A stretch of DNA of 7,475 nucleotides from contig CALESQ010000034.1 in the NCBI GenBank assembly GCA_937907455.1, positions 1 to 7,475 of the forward strand, written 5' to 3'. Positions 1 through 5,597 of this stretch are shown piece by piece. The DNA is from an uncultured Caldilineales bacterium (GTDB lineage Bacteria; Chloroflexota; Anaerolineae; JAAEKA01). A program made the position numbers and the translations under genes. The notes below the pieces were generated by a model, which was not told the origin of the DNA, searched no databases, and saw only the letters and a list, made by a program, of their open reading frames with translations. Each line of letters opens with the position of its first letter. Positions within the stretch are counted from its first letter, which is position 1.

Positions 1-122
1 CGGTCAGAGACCGGCCAAAGCGGCTCGGTCGGAGACCGGCCAAAGCGGCTCGGTCAGAGACCGGCCAAAGCGGCTCGGTCAGAGATCGGCGAAAGCGGCT
101 CGGTCAGAGACCGGCGAAAGCG
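1..122. repeat. 25-bp tandem repeat array, about 4.9 copies, running off the left edge
   Basis: Five consecutive units begin at 1, 26, 51, 76 and 101; the last is cut after 22 bases. The units differ at only a few positions: A to G in unit 2, a T and a G change in unit 4, and a G change in unit 5. Each unit holds a small palindrome, CGGTC-AGA-GACCG, able to form a 5-bp stem with a 3-nt loop. Unit 2 changes only the loop. Unit 4 changes GACCG to GATCG, which keeps a G-U pair in a plus-strand RNA. There are no unique spacers, so this is a minisatellite and not a CRISPR array. The array starts 7 bp beyond the thiN stop codon and may continue to the left. Its function is unknown; a transcript-end structure or a dispersed Chloroflexota-type repeat are possibilities. 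Confidence 0.93.
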
Positions 123-128
123 ATGTGC

Positions 129-776
129 CTAGAGAACAGGCGGGGTGGCGCGGGTGAGCACCATCAGCACCATGCCCTGCTGCACGCTGATTTCGACCTT
201 CTCTGCTGTAAGTCGGTTGCTGATAGCCAGCGATGGGCCAAGTGGCAGGTCGGCAGCGTGCAGCGGCCAGTACACACCCGTCAGGCTGACGCCGCGGGCA
301 TCACCGCCGAAGGGCAGCAGCGATAGCGTATCGCCGGGGCGGCCTGTCACCGAGAGACGGTGACGCACCAGGCGCACAGTTTGCGCGCCGTCGGCTACGC
401 AGACATCACATTCCGCTAATGCCGGCAACGCCAGCAGCGCCAGGTTGCCCAGCGTGTGATCCAGCCGCGCACCCAGCGCACCGGCAATGACAAGCCGGTT
501 AGCCCCGCGCTGTAGCGCCAGCCGCAGCGCCAGTTCCAGATCGGTTTCGTCCTTGTCCATCGGCGCAACCTGAAATTCAATGCCGCGCGCCCGCAGATCA
601 GCCTGTACCGCCGGAGCCAGCGAGTCCATATCACCCACCACAGCATCAATAGGCCATCCCCAGGTCAGGCACAGTGCCGCGCCGCCGTCCGCGGCCAGCA
701 CCAGGTCACCCGGTTGAGGCTTGCAGCAGGCTGGGGGCAGGGCATGCGGACTGCTCGCCACAACAAAAGCACGCAT
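129..776 (-). CDS. thiN: Thiamine pyrophosphokinase (thiamine diphosphokinase)
   Basis: A 215-residue cytoplasmic enzyme that transfers pyrophosphate from ATP to thiamine, giving thiamine pyrophosphate (TPP) directly; it serves thiamine salvage. Family motifs seen in order are AADGGA (28-33), GDMDS (48-52), the acidic DKDETDLELAL (74-84) that binds metal and nucleotide, GARLDHTLGN (102-111) and the C-terminal SNRLTAEKVEISVQQG (186-201) of the thiamine-binding domain. The length is normal for the family. The ATG at 774-776 is chosen because AGGA (783-786) lies 6 nt upstream; the frame stays open up to 821, but that extension would translate the leader terminator. The gene is monocistronic in this window, with a promoter, TPP riboswitch and attenuator upstream and a tandem repeat just past its stop. 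The identification is firm; control by TPP is inferred from the leader. Confidence 0.95.
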   Translation of the reverse strand: MRAFVVASSPHALPPACCKPQPGDLVLAADGGAALCLTWGWPIDAVVGDMDSLAPAVQADLRARGIEFQVAPMDKDETDLELALRLALQRGANRLVIAGALGARLDHTLGNLALLALPALAECDVCVADGAQTVRLVRHRLSVTGRPGDTLSLLPFGGDARGVSLTGVYWPLHAADLPLGPSLAISNRLTAEKVEISVQQGMVLMVLTRATPPVL

Positions 777-782
777 AAACCA

Positions 783-786
783 TCCT
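783..786 (-). promoter_or_regulatory. Ribosome binding site deciding the thiN start
   Basis: Reading the minus strand, AGGA lies 6 nt before the ATG at 774-776. It sits just downstream of the U-tract of the leader terminator, so only read-through transcripts carry it. This supports the shorter start over the in-frame ATG at 819-821, which falls inside the terminator hairpin. Confidence 0.75.
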
Positions 787-792
787 GTAAAC

Positions 793-826
793 AAAAAAAG
801 CTGTTGGCCTGGGAGCGGCAAACAGC
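793..826 (-). terminator. Intrinsic terminator (attenuator) in the thiN leader
   Basis: On the minus strand the RNA forms GCUGUU-U-GCC, a 7-nt loop, then GGC-C-AACAGC (800-826). That is nine base pairs with one internal U-C mismatch. It is followed at once by seven U residues (793-799). It lies between the TPP aptamer and the thiN ribosome binding site, so it is the natural expression platform of the riboswitch: terminator formed when TPP is bound, read-through when it is not. The hairpin and U-tract are seen directly. The competing antiterminator is not obvious. Confidence 0.9.
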
Positions 827-844
827 GTGCGGTGCGCGTTGGAA

Positions 845-938
845 GCTATCCCTACGCCGGCATTACCCAGGTCAGGTTCATAGGGTCGGTGGCAGATCGG
901 CCACCCTCTCAGCCAGGCGCTTCCCGGCTCCCCTTGCA
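845..938 (-). ncRNA. TPP riboswitch aptamer (THI element) upstream of thiN
   Basis: The minus strand carries the conserved THI-box elements in order. These are GGGGAGCC at the 5' side, a P3 stem (GCCGGG at 923-928 pairing with CCUGGC at 912-917), the invariant CUGAGA (907-912), an extra hairpin GGUGGC/GCCACC (888-893 with 900-905), then GACCCU, GAACCUGA, CUGGGUAAUGCC and GCGUAGGGA down to about 848. Known aptamers of this class bind TPP through the CUGAGA region and the pyrophosphate pocket near GCGUAGGGA. The aptamer is about 70 nt upstream of thiN and followed by an intrinsic terminator, so TPP should attenuate transcription. The outer P1 stem is weak by eye, so the exact edges are approximate. 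Confidence 0.95.
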
Positions 939-957
939 GCAATATAACTGTAGCGTG

Positions 958-986
958 AGTGTAGCATTAAAGCTGCCGAACGTCAA
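958..986 (-). promoter_or_regulatory. Predicted sigma70-type promoter for the riboswitch-thiN transcript
   Basis: On the minus strand, TTGACG (981-986) and TACACT (958-963) are separated by 17 nt. Transcription would start near 950, about 10 nt before the aptamer, giving a leader of about 175 nt. The fit to consensus is good (5/6 and 4/6) and the position is what the riboswitch requires. An alternative -10-like TTATAT lies closer to the aptamer at about 942-947. Confidence 0.65.
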
Positions 987-1016
987 ACAGCGCGAAAACA
1001 AATAGATCACCAAACC

Positions 1017-1045
1017 TTGCTAATTCCTGTGCGTTGGGCTACAAT
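1017..1045 (+). promoter_or_regulatory. Predicted promoter of the envelope-glycan operon
   Basis: TTGCTA (1017-1022) and TACAAT (1040-1045) are spaced by 17 nt, with a start expected near 1052. It is divergent from the thiN promoter; the two -35 elements are about 30 bp apart. It leaves an untranslated leader of about 97 nt before the sortase gene. The assignment is by consensus match only. Confidence 0.6.
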
Positions 1046-1087
1046 GGCTGTTCGGTCAGATAAACTTTGTTTTTGCAGTGATTGCAT

Positions 1088-1134
1088 GGCACCAAAAGAC
1101 TTGGCGCGGCGTCTTGTTGCTATCCTTTGGTGTT
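1088..1134 (+). promoter_or_regulatory. Stem-loop in the operon leader, just before the sortase ribosome binding site
   Basis: GGCACCAAA (1088-1096) can pair with UUUGGUGUU (1126-1134): nine pairs including two G-U. An inner stem AGAC/GUCU (1097-1100 with 1111-1114) stacks inside it. The closing stem ends 1 nt before the GGAGGG ribosome binding site. It could be a translational control element or simply a 5' stabilising structure. It matches no riboswitch class I recognise. Confidence 0.4.
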
Positions 1135-1135
1135 T

Positions 1136-1141
1136 GGAGGG
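1136..1141 (+). promoter_or_regulatory. Ribosome binding site of the sortase gene
   Basis: GGAGGG lies 7 nt before the ATG at 1149-1151. It fixes the start there; the longer in-frame opening from a TTG at 1017 would begin in the promoter -35 element and would bury the lipoprotein signal peptide. Confidence 0.8.
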
Positions 1142-1148
1142 TATTCCG

Positions 1149-1853
1149 ATGATGAAACGTGTGAAGCAAACTATCACTAACCAACGACCGCTTTCCTTTT
1201 GGCTGATTTTCGCTGCTGTTCTGATGCTGCTGGCAGCCTGTCAATCCGCACCTGTTCCCGGCCCCGCGGCTACGGCCTCGCCGTTGCCCCCCGCTTCATT
1301 GCCTGCACCAGGAGTTGAGCTGCCCGCGGGAACCACGCCCGCAGCCACCGCTCAGGCAGAGGTCACCTCCTTGCCCGAACCGCCAGCGCGCGCGGAGCCT
1401 AATCGCCTGGTAATCCCCGTGATTGATCTGGACACGCCGATTGTGGATGTGGGTTGGCAGGTGGTCGAACGCGGCAGTGCGCGCTATACCGAATGGCAAA
1501 CTGCCGACAACGCCGCAGGGCGGCACATCAACAGCGCGCGGCCTGGCGAAACCGGCAACGTGGTGCTTTCCGGCCATCACAACACCAAAGGCGAAGTGTT
1601 TCGTCGCATCAGCGAACAGGAGCTGGCCCCAGGTGATGCGGTGTATCTGTACGATGCACAAGGTCAACGGTTTACCTATCGTGTCAGCGAGATCACCGAA
1701 CCCTTGCTGGAAGTAGGCGCGAGCGACGAGCAGCGCCTTGCCAACGCTCAATACATTCAGCCCACCACCGATGCCCGCGTCACCCTGGTGACATGCTGGC
1801 CTTATTGGACCAACACTCACCGCATTGTAGTGGTGGCTACCCTGGTGCCCTGA
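1149..1853 (+). CDS. Lipoprotein sortase (sortase-family cysteine transpeptidase)
   Basis: A 234-residue protein. Residues 1-31 form a lipoprotein signal peptide: basic start, hydrophobic core, and lipobox LLAAC with Cys31 as the lipidated residue. A Pro/Ala/Thr-rich linker (about 32-85) follows, then a sortase domain (about 86-234). The sortase triad is visible: His143 in SGHHNTKG, Cys216 in TLVTCWPYW, and Arg225 in THRIVVV. Sortases cleave a C-terminal sorting signal on a secreted protein and join it to an amine acceptor at the cell surface. Lipid anchoring is unusual, since most sortases use an N-terminal membrane helix. The class is uncertain; the active-site context resembles class D/E-like sortases of Chloroflexota. 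It is first in the operon, 25 nt before the Wzz/kinase gene. No sorting-signal substrate is seen in the window. ATG at 1152 is an equally possible start. Confidence 0.88.
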   Translation: MMKRVKQTITNQRPLSFWLIFAAVLMLLAACQSAPVPGPAATASPLPPASLPAPGVELPAGTTPAATAQAEVTSLPEPPARAEPNRLVIPVIDLDTPIVDVGWQVVERGSARYTEWQTADNAAGRHINSARPGETGNVVLSGHHNTKGEVFRRISEQELAPGDAVYLYDAQGQRFTYRVSEITEPLLEVGASDEQRLANAQYIQPTTDARVTLVTCWPYWTNTHRIVVVATLVP

Positions 1854-1878
1854 ATTCTTTGCTTCTGGAAGGCAAGTT

Positions 1879-3534
1879 ATGGAATTACGTCAGTATGGTC
1901 GAACCCTTTGGAAATGGCTCTGGCTGATCCTGGTAGGCACAATCCTGGCAGGCGGCATCACCTACGTGGTGAGCAGGCGCAGCACACCGATCTACCGTGC
2001 TTCTTCGCAACTCCTTATCCAGCAAGCCAGCAGTGTTGCCGGGCTACAGTGGACCGAAGTACTGACCAGCGAGCGTTTGGCCGCCAACTATGCCCGCCTG
2101 CTCACCACGCGGCCTGTGTTGAACCAGGTAGCCACCAACCTGCGTTTGCCTGAAGTCAACTCGCAGATCATCGTTGACCCGGTGCGCGAAACGCAGATCA
2201 TTGTACTGCATGTCGAAGATGCCAATCCGGCGCTGGCTACAGCCATTGCCAACGACCTGCCCGCGGTGTTCATCAGCCAGAACGAAAAGCAGCAGCAGCA
2301 GCGCATCAACAGCACGTTGGAGGTCTATCAAACCCAGATTGATGGCGTGCAGGCCGACATTGACCAGGCGCAAACCCAGCTTGAAGCCTTTAACGCATTG
2401 GAAGCCAACGGCGAAGAGCTGACGCTGGAGCAGACTGCACAACGGACGCGGCTGGAAACCAGCCTGGCGCAATATCGTAGCTCGCTGGCCGATTTGCTGC
2501 GCAACCGCGATGACGTGAAACGAGCCGAGGCTAACCGCGGCGACACTATCACCGTGGTCGAGCCAGCCATTGAACCTTCCGCTCCGATCCGCCCGCGGGT
2601 GCTGCTGAACACCCTGATTGCCGCCGCGCTGGGCATGTTGCTGATGACCGTGCTGGCCTTTGTCATTGAATACCTCGATGATACCGTGAAACTGCCGGAG
2701 GATGCCGCACGCGTCACCGGCCTGCCTGCGCTTGGCTCGCTGGTGCAGTATCGCAACGGCGACCGCGGCCGTCAGTTGATCGCCGCCGACAAGCCACAAT
2801 CTCCCTTTACCGAATCATATCGCACCCTGCGCACCAATATTCAGTTCTCCAGCCTCGACAAACCACTGCAACGGCTGATGATCACCAGCGCCAGCCCCGG
2901 CGAAGGCAAAAGCACCACTGCCGCCAATCTGGCCGTGGTGATGGCGCAAAGTGGCAAGCGCACCGTTTTGGTAGATACCGACCTGCGTCGTCCGGTGATC
3001 CATCAGATTTTTGGCTTGCCCAATGCAGTTGGCGTCACCAGTGCCCTCTTGCAGCCGGAAGGCAGCGATCTTGGCCCGTTTTTACAGCCCACCGCGGTGG
3101 AAAACCTGGCGATATTAAGCAGCGGCCCGCAGCCACCTAATCCGTCAGAGCTGCTTGGCTCGCATCGCATGAGCGAACTGATCAGCGAGTTGGGGCACTA
3201 CGCCGATGTGCTGGTGTTTGACAGCCCGCCCACGTTGGCCGTTACCGATGCCGCCGTGCTGGCGCGGCAAATGGACGGCGTGCTGCTGGTGGTCGAGTCC
3301 TCGAAGACCCGAGAGGTAGCCGCCCGACGGGCGGCGCAGGGCTTGTTGAAGGTCAACGCCAATGTGCTGGGTGTGGCCGTCAACCGCATCCCCTACCGTA
3401 TGGCGGGGTCGCACTACTATTACTACGACTACTACGATAACAAAGGCGACGGCAACGCCTCTGATAACAGCACCGATAAGCAACGTTCCGGGCGCAGAGC
3501 GCGCACTGCACATGCAGCCGAGAATGCCGGCTGA
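1879..3534 (+). CDS. Wzz-type chain-length determinant fused to a BY-kinase (polysaccharide co-polymerase, Wzc/CpsCD-like)
   Basis: A 551-residue inner-membrane protein controlling polymer length and export of an extracellular polysaccharide. Domains in order: TM1 (about 12-31), an extracytoplasmic Wzz domain (about 32-240) with a Gln-rich predicted coiled coil (about 136-215), a Pro-rich motif (229-240), TM2 (about 241-264), then a cytoplasmic P-loop tyrosine kinase. Kinase motifs are Walker A SPGEGKSTT (339-347), Walker A' VLVDTDLRRP (363-372) and Walker B VLVFDSPP (444-451). The C-terminal tail has a tyrosine cluster at 513-516 and 518-519, the usual autophosphorylation site. GGAAGG lies 6 nt before the ATG. 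Sensor and kinase are in one chain, as in proteobacterial Wzc, not split as in Firmicutes CapA/CapB. The last 23 nt overlap the next gene. The family is secure; the polymer is unknown. Confidence 0.93.
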   Translation: MELRQYGRTLWKWLWLILVGTILAGGITYVVSRRSTPIYRASSQLLIQQASSVAGLQWTEVLTSERLAANYARLLTTRPVLNQVATNLRLPEVNSQIIVDPVRETQIIVLHVEDANPALATAIANDLPAVFISQNEKQQQQRINSTLEVYQTQIDGVQADIDQAQTQLEAFNALEANGEELTLEQTAQRTRLETSLAQYRSSLADLLRNRDDVKRAEANRGDTITVVEPAIEPSAPIRPRVLLNTLIAAALGMLLMTVLAFVIEYLDDTVKLPEDAARVTGLPALGSLVQYRNGDRGRQLIAADKPQSPFTESYRTLRTNIQFSSLDKPLQRLMITSASPGEGKSTTAANLAVVMAQSGKRTVLVDTDLRRPVIHQIFGLPNAVGVTSALLQPEGSDLGPFLQPTAVENLAILSSGPQPPNPSELLGSHRMSELISELGHYADVLVFDSPPTLAVTDAAVLARQMDGVLLVVESSKTREVAARRAAQGLLKVNANVLGVAVNRIPYRMAGSHYYYYDYYDNKGDGNASDNSTDKQRSGRRARTAHAAENAG

Positions 3535-4570
3535 CCCCGAACCTTCGCGCTTGAGGGCGCGCTCGTCCCTGTGGCGCAACTGGCGCACCTGGGCGGGCCT
3601 GGGGCTGAGTTTGGTTTGTCTGTTGCTGGCGTTGGCTGACATTCACTTGCAAACGCTGGCTGTCGCGCTGCGTTCCGCTTCACCTGTCTGGCTGCTGGCA
3701 GCAGCAGCATCGGTGTTGGTCACGGGTTGGGCCAAAGCCTGGCGTTGGCGTTTGTTGCTTTACCCCGCTGCCATGCAACCCGGCGAAGCGCCGCGCGTGG
3801 GTCTGGCTCGTCTCAGCTCAATTTGGCTGGCGGGTACAGGTATTAACCTGGCGCTGCCGGTGCCGCGGGCCGGTGATCTGTTGCGCGTTTATCTGGCCGG
3901 TGAGGCTGGCGCGCCGAGCAAGTCACTGGTGTTGGGTACCATCGCCGTCGAAAAGCTGCTGGATACGCTGATGCTGGCCGTTTGCCTGGCCGGGCTGCTG
4001 CTGTTGATGGTGCTGCCCGCGGAGCTGGCTCAGCGCCAAACCTCAACGTTTGTCGTGGCCGCAGGCATGGCCCTGCTCACAGCGCTGCTGTTGTGGCAGC
4101 ATCAGCGGTTGATTGCCGCAGCAGGCAGGCTGTTGCGCCACCTGCCGCGCGGCCGTAGCATTCTTGCCAGCCTGGAAAACGGCGTGCAAGGGTTGAGCGC
4201 ATTGCGTCAGCCGCGGCCCTTGCTGGGGTTGGCGCTACTTACGCTGGCGATTTGGGCGCTGTCGGCTGCCAGCAACGTGCTGGTGTTTCGGGCGTTGGCA
4301 TTGCCCCCATCGTGGACTGCCAGCCTTTTTCTGCTGGTGGTGCTTCAAGTGGGTGTGTCGCTCCCATCAACACCCGGCAAAATCTTTGTCTTTCAACTGT
4401 TGTGTCGTTGGGCTTTGAGCGTCTTTGCTGTCGGACCTGATCTGGCTGTGGCCTACGGCATTTTGCTTTATCTGGTGGCTCCCTTGCTGCTGATGCTGGT
4501 GGGTGCGCTGGCGTTGGCGGTAGAGGGTTGGCGTTTGGGCCGTGTGCCCCATTTTTCGGCAGGTGTATGA
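3512..4570 (+). CDS. Flippase-like integral membrane protein (LPG-synthase TM / UPF0104 family)
   Basis: A polytopic protein of about 352 residues with roughly seven to eight hydrophobic segments (first at about 27-43). Family signatures are PRAGDLLRVYLAG (118-130), EKLLD (147-151) and SLPSTPGKIFVFQ (283-295), followed by two C-terminal helices. It matches the transmembrane domain related to the flippase part of MprF and to AglD-like proteins; several such proteins sit in glycan or lipid-glycosylation loci. The aminoacyl-transferase domain of MprF is absent. It may flip a lipid-linked glycan or modify a lipid; this is inferred from family and context. The ATG at 3512 is within the preceding gene; ATG at 3524 is equally possible, and neither has a strong ribosome binding site, which suggests translational coupling. 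Its TGA overlaps the next ATG (ATGA). Confidence 0.8.
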   Translation: MQPRMPADPEPSRLRARSSLWRNWRTWAGLGLSLVCLLLALADIHLQTLAVALRSASPVWLLAAAASVLVTGWAKAWRWRLLLYPAAMQPGEAPRVGLARLSSIWLAGTGINLALPVPRAGDLLRVYLAGEAGAPSKSLVLGTIAVEKLLDTLMLAVCLAGLLLLMVLPAELAQRQTSTFVVAAGMALLTALLLWQHQRLIAAAGRLLRHLPRGRSILASLENGVQGLSALRQPRPLLGLALLTLAIWALSAASNVLVFRALALPPSWTASLFLLVVLQVGVSLPSTPGKIFVFQLLCRWALSVFAVGPDLAVAYGILLYLVAPLLLMLVGALALAVEGWRLGRVPHFSAGV

Positions 4571-5592
4571 CCCCCGTTTCTCCTCAGACACCCGCGCTGC
4601 GCTGCTCAGTGGTGATTCCCGTATACAACGGCGCGGCTGTGATCACCCGTTGCCTTGATGCGTTGGCCGCGCAAACGGTGCCCGGCGACCGCTTTGAAGT
4701 GATTGTGGTAGATGATGGCTCAACCGATGACACCGCCGCCCGGGTGACTGCCTGGGCGCGGCAGCATCACGCGCCGATGGTGCAGGTGATGCGGCAGCAT
4801 CACGCTGGGCCGGCTGCCGCGCGCAACACCGGCGCGGCGCAGGCGCAGGCTCCCTATTTGCTTTTCACCGATGCCGACTGCCGCCCGACTCCCCACTGGA
4901 TCGAGGCAATGCTGGCTGGATTTGCCGGGCCAGAGCCGCCCGCGGGCCTGATGGGGGCCTATTGTTCTGAGCAAACTTCGCTGGCCGCGCGTTTTGCTCA
5001 GCTTGAATTTGAAGATCGCTATGCGCGTATGAGCCATCAGCCAGAATTGGATGTGGTAGCGACCTACTCCGCTGCTTTTCGCCGCGATATCTTTCAGCAG
5101 GCGGGCGGTTTTGATCCTGGTTTTCCCGAAGCCAACAACGAGGACGTGGAGTTCTCCTATCGCTTGAGCGAGGCAGGACATGTGATGCGCTTTGTGCCCG
5201 CGGCTCAGGTCTATCATCCGCATGCGGCCACTTGGCGCGGCTATGCCCGCACCAAGATGGGGCGCGGCTATTGGCGCATGGTGGTGTATCGGCGCTATCC
5301 GGCCAAAGCATTGAAAGATAGCTACACACCGCAGGTGTTGAAGCTGCAAATTGTGTTGGCTCCGCTGGTGCTGATGGGTCTGGCCGGGGCGCTGTTGCGG
5401 CGGCAGGTGCTTTTGTTATTGCTGGCCGCACCCTTTTTGCTGACCACGCTGAGCTTCACCCGCTTTGCCGCGCGTCGCGATGCGGCGGTGGGTGTGCTGG
5501 CCCCCTGGGGGCTGTGGCTGCGTTCGATTGCCTTTGCAGTGGGCGTGTTGCGCGGGCTGTTGAGCCGCGCCCCCCGTGCCACACCGAGGTGA
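4567..5592 (+). CDS. Membrane-associated family 2 glycosyltransferase
   Basis: A 341-residue GT-A fold glycosyltransferase with an N-terminal catalytic domain (about 10-240). Motifs seen: SVVIPVYNG (14-22), the nucleotide-binding VIVVDDGSTDD (45-55), GPAAARNTGA (81-90), the metal-binding DAD (102-104) after LLFT, and NNEDVEFSYRL (190-200) carrying the probable catalytic acidic pair of inverting family 2 enzymes. The C-terminal third has about three hydrophobic segments (about 258-277, 280-296 and 311-332), so it is membrane-bound with its active site facing the cytoplasm. It would add a sugar from a nucleotide donor to a lipid-linked or protein acceptor; donor and acceptor cannot be read from the sequence. 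The ATG shares the ATGA overlap with the previous stop and has AGGT just upstream. The next gene begins 5 nt after its stop. Confidence 0.9.
   Translation: MTPVSPQTPALRCSVVIPVYNGAAVITRCLDALAAQTVPGDRFEVIVVDDGSTDDTAARVTAWARQHHAPMVQVMRQHHAGPAAARNTGAAQAQAPYLLFTDADCRPTPHWIEAMLAGFAGPEPPAGLMGAYCSEQTSLAARFAQLEFEDRYARMSHQPELDVVATYSAAFRRDIFQQAGGFDPGFPEANNEDVEFSYRLSEAGHVMRFVPAAQVYHPHAATWRGYARTKMGRGYWRMVVYRRYPAKALKDSYTPQVLKLQIVLAPLVLMGLAGALLRRQVLLLLLAAPFLLTTLSFTRFAARRDAAVGVLAPWGLWLRSIAFAVGVLRGLLSRAPRATPR
5586..5591 (+). promoter_or_regulatory. Ribosome binding site of the GH-like lipoprotein gene
   Basis: GAGGTG lies 6 nt before the ATG at 5598-5600 and covers the last codons and stop of the glycosyltransferase gene, so translation of the two is probably coupled. 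It fixes the start at 5598; earlier in-frame starts fall inside the upstream gene. Confidence 0.7.
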
Positions 5593-5597
5593 ATGCC

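Noticed and set aside
1..122. CRISPR array
   Set aside because: The 25-bp units are directly contiguous with no unique spacers, and no cas genes are nearby.
1..132. C-terminal end of a gene entering from the left edge, ending in TAG at 130-132
   Set aside because: The repeat unit has no plus-strand stop in any frame, so open reading through it is not evidence of coding; no start or recognisable domain is visible.
777..821. 15-residue N-terminal extension of thiN
   Set aside because: It would translate the intrinsic terminator and U-tract; the ATG at 774-776 has a proper Shine-Dalgarno and starts at the family's usual N-terminus.
1017..1148. 44-residue N-terminal extension of the sortase from a TTG start
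   Set aside because: It overlaps the predicted promoter, lacks a ribosome binding site and would place the lipoprotein signal peptide internally.
2044..2799. 251-residue antisense reading frame under the Wzz/kinase gene
   Set aside because: It is a shadow of the plus-strand gene, Gln/His-rich with no recognisable domain or ribosome binding site.
3362..3511. 50-residue N-terminal extension of the flippase-like protein
   Set aside because: It lies within the Wzz/kinase gene in another frame and gives a low-complexity Thr-rich sequence unlike the family.
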